Positions 23,601 through 36,060 of a stretch of DNA of 64,000 nt are shown piece after piece (the first letter of the stretch is position 1; every line of letters begins with the position of its first letter). Origin of the DNA: Gigaspora rosea (lineage: Eukaryota > Glomeromycota > Glomeromycetes > Diversisporales > Gigasporaceae); the NCBI GenBank assembly GCA_003550325.1, contig QKWP01002076.1, forward strand, positions 25,148 through 89,147, given 5' to 3'. The notes beneath the pieces are model-generated. The model did not search any database. It saw nothing but the letters and a program-made list of their open reading frames with translations, and was not told the DNA's origin. The position numbers were made by a program, and so were the translations under genes.

Positions 23601-23961
23601 AGCTAGTATTCCTACAAAAAATTGGCACCCTGTAATTTTAACCAATCAAAATTTAGAATCAGGTGTAATGTGATAGCCAAACAAATGTTTTCTAGATAAA
23701 AAAATTACATGTAAAATTAAAGCTAAGAAAACTGTATTATGAATTAGAAAAATAGTAGCTATAGTATGGCTATAAGTATAATTTCATAAAGAACATTTTT
23801 AATTAGAGTGCAGTAGATGGTTTTCTAATAAAAATTTAGAGCTACAGTATTTTGTTTTTTTTGTAAAAAGTGAGTTTGCTTTGATTTTTACATTACACAT
23901 AATTTTAAAATTCAATTGGTTAAAAATACAGAAGGTGACCAATTTTTTATGGGAAAGCTAG
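23601..23961. mobile_element. MITE of the TTAGGG-core family, core degraded
   Basis: The left end AGCTAGTATTCCTACAAAAA, then TTGGCACCCTGTAATTTTAA, is mirrored at 23925-23961 (GGTGACCAATTTTTTATGGG, then AAAGCTAG). ATTAGAGTGCAGTAGATGG inside matches the copy at 14902-15214. Confidence 0.7.
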
Positions 23962-24354
23962 GGGGTGTTAGTGTCATTACCCTAAAAAATTTCACTACTA
24001 TTTGCTAGCCAATCAGATCTAAGAATATGTGCAATGTGAAGAAACACAAAAAATCAAAAAAAAAATCTATTATAAATTAATATTTTACCTATGAACTATT
24101 TACTATGCTCTAATAAAAAGGTTTTCTTACAAGATTTGGTATTAAAAAATCACCTTTTAATCTAATTTAACAGTGAACCCTAATCCTAATTTAATTTAAC
24201 TACAAAAATTTTTTAGCAAAATTTTTTAAGTTGGTGAAGCTAGGGTTTTACTGCATGTTATTTCATGTTTATATTGTAGCACTTAAGAAACATGCTATAA
24301 AAGTTTAAAAAGATATTTTAATATGTAATTTTTTATTTTTTATAACAAATAGTA

Positions 24355-24690
24355 GTTTTGTCAATGGTTTTGTCAATGGTTTTGTCAAAATCATCAATAG
24401 TTTTGTCATTGTCAACGGTTTCATTTAGATTATCCTTTCGTCAATTTAAAAATAGTTTCAGCAAGCATCGTTAGCATGAATCTGCATAATTAAGAAATCG
24501 TGCGCATGCATGAAACCCAACTCTAGTTTCGTCAATGGTTTGACAATTATCTGTAGTTTCATCAATCATCTCTAGTTTCATCAATCATCTATAGTTTCTT
24601 CATTCGTCTATAATTTAGTTATTCATCTATTCATCTATAGTTCATCATTTTGTCATTTGTCTATAGCTTAGTTATTCATCTGGGTTTCAT
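24355..24690. repeat. Degenerate minisatellite (GTTTCATCAATCATCTATA)
   Basis: Repeated CAATGGTTTTGT, then GTTTCATCAATCATCTCTA/CTATA and TTCATCTATAG phrases with period near 18-24 bp. Similar in wording to 15230-15345. Confidence 0.6.
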
Positions 24691-25140
24691 TAGATGAAAC
24701 CAGAGACAAAACTGTTCGATGACTCCAAAGGACAGCACCAACCAGAGCAAAATCCAAGATGACATTAGAGGACTAAAGCAAAAGCTGCAAAAAAAAAACA
24801 ATGTAAAAAAAATAAAAATATATATGTAGAACCTAATTGTTAATGGAGAGGAAATTCCTACTGGTTAAACGTAGTAATTCTCTAGAAATATATATAAATA
24901 TACAGTTTAGCCTCCTCGATATACATAGTCACTCTTAATATAGTCATAAATTATAAAAAATTATATTTTTGGTTTTTATATTAATTATTATAAAACATAA
25001 AGATTAGCCTCTATATAGTCACTATCACCTAGTCACATAAAATCAAAAGTTCATATTAAATTTGTAATATTAACGTTAAATAAATATTACTGATTGCAAA
25101 GTAAAGTATGCTATGTTTTAAATTTACGATCAACATATGA

Positions 25141-25339
25141 GGGTGAGTCAATAGGAATCAAGCAAATTTTTTATAATATAATTTTTTTTGAACTTTGAAC
25201 AGAAATAACTTAACAAAAATTAATCAAATTTGATAAACTTTTTTTTTAAAATTAATTTGGTAATCTTATAGAATTAATTTTGATTTAAAGTTTTGAAAAA
25301 ATTTACTAAAAAAATTTGCTTATTTCTATTGACTCACCC
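25141..25339. mobile_element. 199-bp MITE, GGGTGAGTCAATAG ends
   Basis: GGGTGAGTCAATAGGAATCA, then AGCAAATTTTTT, at the left is mirrored by AAAAAAATTTGCTTATTTCT, then ATTGACTCACCC, at the right. The interior is AT-rich and non-coding. No clear target duplication was seen. Confidence 0.85.
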
Positions 25340-26345
25340 AAATGTCAATTTCGAAGCAACATCAATTGAAAAATGACGAAGAAATACTTATTCAAAAATT
25401 TCTGTCGAAAGATTCTTAAATTTATGAGTGGAAAAACCAAAACTTCATAATAATAAGAATTACGAAATTTCAGTTTTGTAAATATTGAGGTCCTTTATAA
25501 ATGCCGATATTATCTACTCGCAGAACGTTTCAATAAAAATAATATTATGTAAAAATTGGTCATTTATAAATTAAAATTGTTTTTGTTTAGATTATTTTAT
25601 TAATATTAAAAATTTTAAAAAGGGGTTTCTATTTATACTCGATGGGTAAATTACCGATATATTAAAAAATTAAAAATCACTAATACAGTATCTTAAAATT
25701 TTATTTCAAACCTAATTTAAAGAATATAAGCAAAAATTTTTAGCTTTCAATTTTACATATAAATTTGTCTTTTCGAATACAAACTTTAAACCTAAATTTC
25801 AATGAAAATTTTTTATATTGCCATGTAATCCATGTCTGCATGTAACCTAACCTACGGGTAGCAAGTTTAAAATTTTTTTTAAAAAAATAATACTCCTTAT
25901 TATTTTTTTTTTAATATTAAACCAACAACTTCAGCATCAGATACCAACGGTGTTACCAACAGTTTTGGGAGAGTGTCTGCCAGGATAGATCGTTGTGTGA
26001 ATTTAAACAAATGGGATACAAGATGATCACTGAGCATATAATCACAAAGCTCAATAAAACATAATATGATAAAGCAGAAGATGAAATAACTTTGTTATGT
26101 AAGAGGATCAACTTAAGGCCAAAAACCTGAATATACAAGAATTGCGAATACATTGGGTTTATATACATGTCAGTTACTTAGAATCCCCGATATGTCTCAG
26201 GGTAAACTCCTAAATGTTGCATCTTTATTCATTACAATCTTTATTACCATCAGCACCAATTAAACTATTCTCTCGCATCTAAGATTCCCACTGAAAGAAA
26301 ATTACACCTCATAAAGTATCATTCCTTCTAACACAAATGAAACCT
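25340..26345. other. Intergenic, no gene seen
   Basis: A single-copy-looking stretch with a 71-codon minus-strand frame at 25953-26168 that is hydrophobic throughout and not recognisable. Confidence 0.35.
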
Positions 26346-26348
26346 TCC

Positions 26349-26522
26349 TTACGCGCCTTTATCCAAATTAAGGTTTCCATCCTGAAATATTAATCTGCAA
26401 ATCTCTTTTAATAATTCTTCATCGAGATAGCAAATCATCGATAATAAATGAAAGCCTAATTGTTGAGGATGCTTAATATTGCTTATGGATCGAACCAATT
26501 CACCTTCATTCATCACAAAATG
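26349..26522 (-). CDS. Possible exon or gene fragment, unknown
   Basis: From an ATG at 26522 the frame reads NEGELVRSISNIKHPQQLGF, then DEELLKEICRLIFQDG, and stops after DKGA. The charged, leucine-rich composition looks coding, unlike the hydrophobic frame upstream of it. I do not recognise a family and see no clear flanking exons. Confidence 0.25.
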   Translation of the reverse strand, partial: HFVMNEGELVRSISNIKHPQQLGFHLLSMICYLDEELLKEICRLIFQDGNLNLDKGA

Positions 26523-26666
26523 ATTTAATTCGTAATATAATAGATGTGTAGAAGGATAAATAAGGAAAAAAGGATAACTATACGTAGATAATAACAAGAA
26601 ATAACTATATATGGTAATAAGACTATCGGAAGTATGATCAAATGATAATTGTGTAAAGGATGATTA

Positions 26667-26815
26667 GAACCGCCTAAAAATTTTTTAATCGTTTAATCGT
26701 TCAACCGTTTAACCGTTTTATTTGACCGGCATTAAATAATTCCGTCCCACGACCAACATAATTCTGCTCGGAACTATAGAGCAATTTTTAAACGGTTAAA
26801 CGGTTCCAATCCCTA
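26667..26815. repeat. Short element with TTTAACCGTTTAA motifs
   Basis: CGTTCAACCGTTTAACCG on the left and AAACGGTTAAACGGTTCC on the right are inverted. The right end TTCCAATCCCTAG matches the end style of the short palindromes at 61181-61280. Confidence 0.45.
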
Positions 26816-27637
26816 GATGATGATGAAAGGGTAAAAATGATGTGATGTTGGGCCGCAAAAAATGTTACAATAGTAACAATGGTTTAAAACTTATAACATA
26901 ATAAAAAAATAAAATAAAATAAAATAAATTTGTTGAGAGATAATTCGTTTTTGAAGCGGTAAAAAGAAAAAAAAGACAAATATTATAATAAATAAAATAT
27001 AATATTTTTAAATTTCTAATTAAAGGTTTTAGAGCTGATTCTAAATAGTAGTAAGATTATTAAAATCTGTTTGGTAAATCACGAGATATAGATATTTTGA
27101 TTTTTTTTTTACTAATAACCTTTTCTTAATACTAGAAACTTTCGAAATTCCACTTTTATATGAAACTAATAATAAAATTACACTATATTTGACTTAAGAA
27201 TTTTATTCCTTCAGTTACGGGACTATTCTTAAACATTTGTTTTACCACCCCTACATTAAAATGTGTAAGTTATGTACCTTAATTAACTTAAACTAGCTAA
27301 TCAGACAAATTCTTGCCTATATAAATTGTGCTGGAAGAATAGGAAAAGTAGTTTCGTCGGGAAAATTGCTGTGCTGTAGAAGTTATTATCAATGTGAAGT
27401 TATTCAAAGAAGCGATTATACAATATTGCAGCTTACCTAAAAAAATTTAAGGAAATTCAAAATTTATATCGATTATCCCCATCAATATCCCATTTTGGAA
27501 CATTAATAAAAAATGATGAGCAATTTTATAAATTTTACTATAATACACACCCAATCCTAGCACTGACTCTAGTCCAATTCTAACCCTAATTTAGTACCCT
27601 AATTTAGTTTCTTCGCTTAATTACTTTCCAAATAAGG

Positions 27638-27930
27638 GGGTCGTCTAAAGCCATGTACCCACATGACATTTTCGTGTAAATCAACCAAACGGAGTCGCGA
27701 AATTTTGTTTACACGGATCAGCCCGAAGAAGTCAAAAAACAAAAAAAACGCAAGAACATAAAAACGGCATTCTAAACCTATCTTGGGCCATTAATAAAAA
27801 ATGTCGGGAAGGTAATTTTACCTATATTGGTTCTAACCCTAACCCCTACCCTAATGCTAAACAGACTCTGATACGAATTTTAACTAAAATTTCAAAAAAT
27901 CACGTGGGTACATGGCTTTAGCCATCCCTC
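27638..27930. mobile_element. 293-bp MITE, 8-bp TSD, CTAAAGCCATGTACCCA ends
   Basis: The left end GGGTCGTCTAAAGCCATGTA and the right end (GTACATGGCTTTAGCCATCC) are inverted. AAATAAGG flanks both sides (27630-27637 and 27931-27938). The interior has TCTAACCCTAACCCCTACCC at about 27834. Related copies lie at 55735-56011 and 8465. An 8-bp duplication fits hAT-like mobilisation. Confidence 0.85.
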
Positions 27931-28112
27931 AAATAAGGAAATCGAAAAAAAACGATGCAGTAAAACATTAAAATGTAAGGCGTCGATCAGATTGTGTTTG
28001 TGTAATATCATCGGTTTCACCTACTAGTCACGAGGGGTATGTTGTACGAGAATTTTTTGTGGGTTAAATTTGTAAATCGTGTTTGGAAATTTCTTTTTAA
28101 TTTTTAACACCT

Positions 28113-29696
28113 ATGGACAAATTTAAATTATTTACAATTTCGGCGTTTTGTATATTAGGTTTAATTATCCTATATCAGCAACTTAATCAAATGCAGCAAA
28201 CAAGTATTGTTATACCTAATGAATCTGAAGAACTTACAGAACACACAGAATTAACAACACTAAAGCCAGCAGCATCTCCATTACCTCCTATACAAGATAA
28301 ATGGAGAGTTTGGCCGCCCGATATTCGTAAGTTATTTTTGTTAATATTTTTTATCGACTTCATTATTACCATCAACTATAATATAACGGACCAAATTTGA
28401 AGTACTGAATTTTTAATAGGTAAATTAAAAAAGGTTATAACAAATTGAAGTAAAAAATAGCCATATTCAAAAATAAAATTATAACGAATATACTATATAT
28501 AATGACCAGTTCAAATTCCGTTATATCGATAGTTGTCGTGTAATCCTATGTCAAAGTTTTCACTGCTAAACTAATTAATTATAAAAGGTTATGCGATATG
28601 TAGACCAAAGATATATATATATGAAATCCCGTCCGACATTCAAATCAGTGATCATAAAAAACAACGGTGTACAGGCTCAAATTACAATGCCGAGTTAATT
28701 TTATTTGATCAACTTTCATCGCCAAACTCATCACCCCACAATTTATATGTTACAGAAAATCCTGAAGAAGCAGATTTATTTTATATTCCATTTTTTGGAA
28801 GCTGTTATTTGTTCAACTGTTGGATAAACAATGAATGGAATCAAACTAAAAGATGTCAAGTTGACTCAGTATATCTGGAACCATTAATGAATTATATTAT
28901 ACAGAATTTTGATTACTGGAATAAAACTAATGGGATGAATCATTTCATGATACATCCAATGGATAGTTCCGATAGTTATTATGAAAAGAAAGAAATGTTT
29001 CAAAATGCAATATATTTGACAATAGTCGGTGATAAACGAAATTTAGATAATCAAAAATTTAGAAGATATAATAATATTGTGATACCAAGTGCTACTCCAA
29101 TATTAAATGCCCATAATGTAAATCCTCTAAAATATGTTGATGAAAATGGCAATCCATTCGGTCGGGATATTAAAGGACTTTTTAGAGGTTGTTGTGCGAA
29201 CGTTAATGCAACTGATGTTTATTCTGATGGTATTAGACATGTAATATTTAATGGATTAAAAAGATTACCAGGTTGGGATATTGAAGAACATTCGGATACA
29301 GAAGAGTACTCTAAATTACTTGCAAGATCAAAATATGGATTGACACCTTCTGGATGGACATTAGATACTACCCGTATATGGGAATATTTTGCATTCGGTG
29401 TGGTTCCAATCGTTATTGCCGACGGAATTATTGAACCTTTTGAGGACGATATTGATTGGGATTCTATGATCGTTAGAGTTCGACGTAGTGATGTTCATAG
29501 AGTTAATGAAATATTGGATTCAATTTCAGAAGAAGAGTACCAAAAAAAGCGTGAGAGGGTTTGGCTAATTGGAAAATATTTGGTAATTAATAACGGTTAT
29601 GCTTGGCATTTTATTGTTAGAAGCTTTTGTCGAATGTTAAATATTATTAAGCAGAAATTAATAGATATTGAGGGATATACTTATTATTCTATTTAA
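28113..29696 (+). CDS. Exostosin-family glycosyltransferase (GT47-like), two exons
   Basis: A probable Golgi type II membrane glycosyltransferase of the exostosin family, which transfers sugars to polysaccharides or glycoproteins; the donor and acceptor cannot be told from sequence. Exon 1 (28113-28326) gives a short cytoplasmic start MDKFKLF, a transmembrane helix (about residues 6-24, ISAFCILGLIILY) and a linker. Exon 2 (28588-29696) follows a GTAAGT...AAAAG intron that splits an Arg codon and restores the frame as PPDI-R-YAICRPKIYIYEIP. Family marks are EADLFYIPFFGSC, FRGCCAN, the region SKYGLTPSGWTLDTTRIWEY, and FGVVPIVIADGIIEPF followed by DIDW. Total is about 440 residues, usual for a single-domain member. 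No stops or shifts were seen, so it is the best candidate for a working gene in the window. Confidence 0.85.
28327..28587 (+). other. Intron of the exostosin gene
   Basis: The donor GTAAGTT at 28327 and acceptor AAAAG at 28587 restore a continuous reading frame across the split Arg codon. In-frame ATA/TAA-rich sequence inside supports non-coding status. Confidence 0.8.
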
Positions 29697-32500
29697 TTTT
29701 GATTGTTTTGGTGTTTACACTTCTCAAAAATAAAAAGCTCAAAAATAAAAAGTTGATATTCGCATTTCATTTTAAAAATATTTCCTATTATTCAGTGAGA
29801 AAATTAAGCTAGTTTCTAAAAAGGTTCATTGTTGCTAATTTTATTAATTTCAAGACTTTTAGTAGTGTACTACATAATAACCTTGCATTAACAACAGCAT
29901 ACAATTTTATTATACATACAACCTTTTTTAAACTTTAATCTGTTTTTATTACTAACCAATTTAAGTCTATCTGTAATTATTAGTACTTTCTTAATTTTAG
30001 TCTATTATGAAATTCTATTTTTATTTATTTATTTTTTATTATTAATAAATTCTTATTAAGCTGCTTGTAAAATATAAATAAAATATTAAATAAATCAATA
30101 ACCCATTACTGCTTTTATTTAAATTATAAAATAGTTACTTATTAATAGCCTCAATTATACCCAAAGAGATAACCTCCAACTATAATATTTTTATTCGTCA
30201 TTATATGTTTTCAACTTTTAAAGACATGCAATACTGATGAATATAAAATTTTAGAGAGACCAGATGCCTTATTCAATGAAGAATAACAATAACTTATCTA
30301 AAAGAGATATTTATCATGTTTTTATGTAATATAATAGTTCAAAGTAAGTTTATAATAAGTTTGAGTAAGATAAAGCAATACTCTACATTATTGTCCTTTT
30401 TAAAATCATATATCATAAAGTTTTCAAATGCATTTTAAAAACATACATTGTAATGTTTCCAAATTGCAAGTGTTTCAAGAATTGGCATAGAAGAAAACAT
30501 TCACTTACTAAATGCTTTCAAACACATTTCTTATATATTATGTAATGATGAATTTCTAAAACAATTCTAAAATTCTCTAATTTTGAAATAATAAAGCGTA
30601 CGTAACGTTTTTCATTTCTTTTTTTTTTATCCATTATAATAAACAAAAAACTGCAAATAAACTCAATTATGATTTATCAGTTAAAATGGATCACTTACAA
30701 GATATTAGTTTTCAAAAAATGAATTTATCATTATTTAATAATGATATGTAGACAACTCATATAATAGTTCAAACATTATTATGTTGAATATCAATTCAAA
30801 AAAATATTGATAGTTTGAAGGCACATAACTCAAGCTTGAATACTGTTGCTATTAAACTTTTAGATACCAGTGTACACTACATTTTCCTTAATGTTCAAAA
30901 CTGTTATTTTTAAAAAAGCGTCTGTGAATCTTAACTTTTCAATGATTACAATAACAATAAAATTTGGTAAAGGCAATATGGAATTTATTCAAAAATATGA
31001 TAATGCTAATGTATTTTTTTAATTCAAGTTATGAATACTCTTACTTATATACGATTAATAGTAAATATACAGGTAAACATTGAAATTTGTGCGAGGATCC
31101 TAATGAGCGTCCTAGAGAAGGCATGATTTTGAGGAATTTTATGAACACATTTAGTTACTTTACTAAACACTGTTATTGAATTAAGAGAGAATTATGCCTG
31201 TTTTCTATTATGGCACAAAAGAAGAACCAAAAGACATGACTTGAATTCGCATTTTGTTTCTATTTCAATTTTTGCAAATTTACCTTGAAGTAAGCTATCT
31301 CTCTATTTTGATATCCTTACATTATTGTATATTAAAGGATTTGGAATTAAGCATATTTAAGTGACTTTTGAGGCATCGACATTTATGGATTTCAAGTATT
31401 TATTACTTAGCTAATTTTTGAAATACAGCAACTGTAGTATTAAAAGCTTTAACGCATACGATTTAAAATAAGTTCTGTTATATATTTTTAATTAAGTTTA
31501 TTAATTTAAATTTTTTTTTCTTTTTAATTCATTTATTAAAAAACGAATCTATGGTGGTTTTTGCGCCTATTACTGTAAATGCTTTTATTATATCCTTTAA
31601 ATTTTCTAAGTTTTTATAATTCTTGCATATAAAATTTTTAACACAAATTTTTTCACGTTAGGCTAATTTTTATCGTTCGGAAAGGATTACTGAAGGCATA
31701 GAACATTTTTATTTAAGGCATCTCACACCGATTAACTAACCAATAGAGATGTGACCCGTATCCAATTTTATATAAAAAACGGATACGGATCGTATCTCTA
31801 CTATCCAGTTTTTGAAGTAATATTAACATAGGTTTGTTTAGCAAAAGCCTTTTAATTTAATTTATTTTTTTTTTTTTTTACATAAATTTATTATAGAAAT
31901 ATGGTAGGTAATTAATTTGTAATATTATATGCAAATTCAATACTTCAAACAAAAACCTATAAATTACGTTTCGATTTCAAAATGTTCTGCCTTTATAAGA
32001 TTTCATAAATCGTGGCTATATTATTTACTATAAAGGGTTATTAACTATAAAATAACTGCGACTCTTTTAGCCTGAATTGTTTTGCAAATTGGTACAATTT
32101 TAGTGAAAAAATTATTACTTATAATACCGCTTACTAAATTTATGTTCATACAAATTAAAAAATTAAAATTTTAAACGTAACAGGTCTTCAGGACGATAAT
32201 AATAACTGGTAGTGCATAAAATTTGGTGCACACTAATTTGAAAAGCTCGATAATAACTTTATTAATCTATCAATACATATTTATTAATTTAAACCAATTT
32301 TATAAAATATGTATTGATTTTTAAGAAAATAAAAAAAAATCCGGAAATTTTTACAGTCACTTGGTTAAGCAAAGCAAGATCTAGTACACTAATGGATGTT
32401 ATACTACGGAATTGGAATTTGACAGGGAATCTTTAAATTGACTTTTTAAGTAACAGTTTTAAATGCAATTTCTATTTGAACACTAGTGTATATAACATGG
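29697..32500. other. Gene-poor AT-rich stretch
   Basis: The only structured feature found is a 57-bp palindrome at 31744-31800. No exon-like sequence of useful length was seen on either strand. Confidence 0.45.
31744..31800. mobile_element. 57-bp palindromic micro-MITE
   Basis: TAGAGATGTGACCCGTATCC at the left pairs with GGATACGGATCGTATCTCTA at the right around a short AT loop. Confidence 0.6.
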
Positions 32501-32750
32501 GTATATTTTTTTTTAATTCAGCAGTCTTGCCAGAACTTTATTTTACTTTTGTAAATTTTAAAATATACTATTTTATCTTACAAAGTTTGCCATTTTTGGC
32601 ACTATTACTAAAGTGTGACCCACCCAGTTGTCTTAGAGATACCTAATTGTGACCTGCTATAACAAACTTTGCCACCTTAAGTTTCTTTCTTTCAATAAAG
32701 AAAAACCACCTAGATCTGTGGCAGGGTTTATCGCCTGTCAAAACTACCAT

Positions 32751-34410
32751 CTATTTTATATTCCAGCTCGCATGGATCCCTTGTCCAATCCATGCATATA
32801 CTTCTTCCATTGTGATACTTAGAATTTCTGTCCAGCACTGTCTTGGCCTTCTATCTTTTACTACTGTTTCTTCTTCTCCTGACCCCTCTTCTGGGTTATT
32901 GCTTCTTTTCTTTTTCTCTTCCGGTTTTCTTTTTTTTTTTCCTCTTCTTGGTCCCTTTTCATTTCTGCCCTCGAGTAATTCTATAGTCTTTTTCTCATTC
33001 ATTAACTATTGAGCAGCATTCTTTCAATATTTCTCTCTGGAAAACAGTTAACCATTTATCAAGAAAAGCCACAGCTATGTCCCAGGCCTTATTTTTAGAA
33101 AGGTTCATTCTTTCTAAAGATGATCCTATATCATCTGCCAGAAACTCTCTTGACTAATCTATATGTCGATTCTTCTACTCATTCCTATCCCTGGGTATGA
33201 AGGCTTCTCTCAGCTGGTCTAGGCCTAAAACTATCTTATCCTTATGTTTTAACTCTTCCTTAATACTGTCCAGGATTTCTTTTTCCTTTTTTGTCCATAC
33301 CTTTTTATCATGTGGGCATGTAGATAAGTGCTCGAAAGATTTCTTTTTCCTTTTTTGTCCATACCTTTTTATCATGTGGGCATGTAGATAAGTGCTCGAA
33401 AGATTCCTTTTCTTCCTTGCATTTCCTATACTGAACATCTTGATACAACTCTGAGTTGTGTATTCGTCGTTTTATCAGAGTCGGCAACAGCTTATTTATG
33501 CACTTTATACGAAAACTTCATGTGCTGTTTTCGTTTCTACTCTTGCTCTGTAGCTTACTATGCTTCTTCATCATGGCAAAAAAGTGTTCTAGTTCTTTTA
33601 GTTCACTCACTTCTAGTGGATCTCATCGTAGGTTCCTTGGTTAAATGTCAACTCTGCTCTAGTAGCCGTTATTAATATCTGCTTTATAAATTCTCTCAGA
33701 GAGCAATCTATCTCTAACCTCTTCCATAACCCGTTTGACTCCTGTTGGGGCACCTACCTCTCTTCCTTCTTTTGCTATTCGGTCTGCTCTTTCATTCTGT
33801 TCATCCCTGCATGTGCCTTTACCTTCTCAAGTACCACCTCTATTGCCTTGCTCTGTACTACTACTTTTATCGCCGATAATATTATAGAGTTATTTATTTT
33901 TATCCACTCTCGTGTTCTGGGCCCACCAATAACCTTTTTAACTAAAATTATTGCTGCACTATCAGACCTAAGAATAACCCTACTTTTAGGTAGTACTATT
34001 AGAAGAGCTTCTAAAGCTCTGGTCATGTGGATGAAATCCAGTTCTGAATTCTGTCTTAGGTATCTCTTACAATCTTTCACTCTCTATCTACTTGTACACT
34101 CTGTATCCTAATACTTTTCTATTATCTACTACTTTACATATCCCATCTGTATAAAACTACAAAATATCTTCTTCCCAATTTTCACCCAGTGCTTCCTTTA
34201 GTTCTCATCTCTTTTTTTGCCCTTCTACTATCCTATCTATTAGTTCTAAACTTGGTTCTTCAATTACTACTCTTATCTCCTCCTTTTTACTCCACAGACT
34301 TCTAACTTGCTCTGATGAGATACTACTTCCTTCTCCTCATTTTATAAAGTAATCTGGCTCTAGTTCTAGGTTCATTTCTCCTTTTGTATATTTCACCCAT
34401 AGTAATATAT
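32751..34410 (-). pseudogene. LINE-B 3' part: RNase H, zinc finger, C-terminus
   Basis: Reading from 34410 down: WVKYTKGEMNLELEPDYF, a stop, SSISSEQVRSLWSKKEEIRV, then FYTDGICKVV (first RNase H Asp), SRVILRSDSAAIILVKK (third acidic site), VVLEKVKAHAG, then a FEHLSTCPH zinc-finger-like motif near 33330 and a Lys/Glu-rich tail to 32751. The usual ADxLAK box is degraded. A 65-bp tandem duplication (33274-33403) repeats the zinc-finger codons in two frames. It is non-functional. Confidence 0.7.
33274..33403. repeat. 65-bp tandem duplication inside LINE-B
   Basis: GATTTCTTTTTCCTTTTTTG begins at 33274 and again at 33339, and the following bases through CTCGAAAGAT are identical in both copies. Since 65 is not divisible by three, it shifts the reading frame. 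Confidence 0.9.
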
Positions 34411-34650
34411 CTATTAGTCAATAAATAATCAACTCTCTCTTGCAGATCCCTCGACCAAAAATTCCAGGAAACAAAACTGCGAAAAAGTGCTAAAGTGCAC
34501 TAAGAAACACGTTCAAAGCACTAAAGAAAAAGAAAGAGCTCCAGAAGACACATTAGGTCCTAAAAGGAACAGGAAAACGAGTGTCGGTGAGTGTGCTGTA
34601 TTAAAAAATACCAAAATCTCTCCAAAAATTTGCTTGCGAAGTCAAAAAAG

Positions 34651-35873
34651 GGGGTGGCCCACTAGTGATTTGACCCGGTTGGCCTATAATCAGGTAACCG
34701 ATCTGAACTGAAAGAAATACGGTTAACCTATTGAATAAAATGCTTAATCAGGTAATTCGGCATAATTGGTTAATAGGCGGTTAACTGATTACAAAAACGG
34801 TTGTACTGCATTAGAGGTGTTATCTCATAGAAAGACAAAGGTCTGAATGGCTAGTTTTTTGTAGATCTACCTGTGATTTCTCATAGTAATTAGCCAATCA
34901 AATTGTGATAATCAAACTGATAATACGTATAAAACTGTTTGTCAGCGAAGCTTATATACTATTCTTTATCATTTATATATTCAAAAAAATTCTATTTTTA
35001 ATTATTACTGCCCTCACTAGAGATGTACTATTCTCAAAATATATTACCAGTATTAACTAGCAATATCACATATACTATATATTTAATTATTACTGTATTC
35101 ATATTCATGTCTATCAAAGAGAAATTTTTATTCTTTATTTATGTAAATTCTTAAATCATAATTCTATTTTTCAATTATTACAACCATCGCATTACTATCT
35201 TTATATTATTAATTAGCACTACATGTACTATCTATTTAATTAACACTACACGCACTATCTATCCTAGAGTTATATTATATCTATTTATTTACTATATAAA
35301 TTATACACAAGAATAAAAAATAATATAAGTATCAAGTTTTATTAAAAGAAGTAATATATAAATCTAAATATGATAAATTAAAAGCTTGTGAAAAAATCTA
35401 ACTTTACCTTAAACACCTTGTTTGTTTTTTTTATTTGACTTTTTTGCAATTAGTACTTGCATACCCATTTGACTAATTGCAAAATGTAATAAAACACATA
35501 GTAACTTCGCTTCCTAGTAAAGACCTCTGTTTTGGGGATTATTTTGAGATTATTTTGTATAGCGACGAGCAACACTTTTCTAAACCTAACTACGAAAAAA
35601 ATTTTATTTTTCATAAGTAAAATTGTGAAACGTTGCAATTTGAAAAAGTACTTTAAACTATATAAATTAGTTACCCAGGCAATTGATTTACATCAGCCAA
35701 TCAGATGTTTGTCTTCCTTTGAAATTCTTACCCGGTTGACCTGGGTAATTCAGATGACGCGGGTCAACTGAGTTAACCGAAACAGTTCCAGTTAACCCGA
35801 TTGGAATCGGGTGGGACCGGTTAGGGTAACCGATTAATGATTTTGATCTCGGTTCAAATCATTACGGCCCACA
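34651..35873. mobile_element. Putative 1.2-kb TIR element in the LINE-A leader
   Basis: The left end TGGCCCACTAGTGATTTGAC and the reverse complement of the right end (TGGGCCGTAATGATTTGAAC) are similar, and both subterminal regions are rich in CGGTTAAC or ACCGGTT motifs. No clear target duplication or transposase was seen, so the borders are provisional. Confidence 0.45.
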
Positions 35874-36060
35874 ATCGCGTTTCTGCAGATCAGTCAAGTT
35901 ACACATACAAACGTGATGAACAAACAAAGTAGCAGACACGTACATCAGACAAAAAACACGTCATTACACAAACAGACACGTGCAAATTAATGTGTAAAAT
36001 ACAGGAACACGTAAATTAGAAACGTCTAGAACAAGCGAACTATATGAGAATTAACAACTA

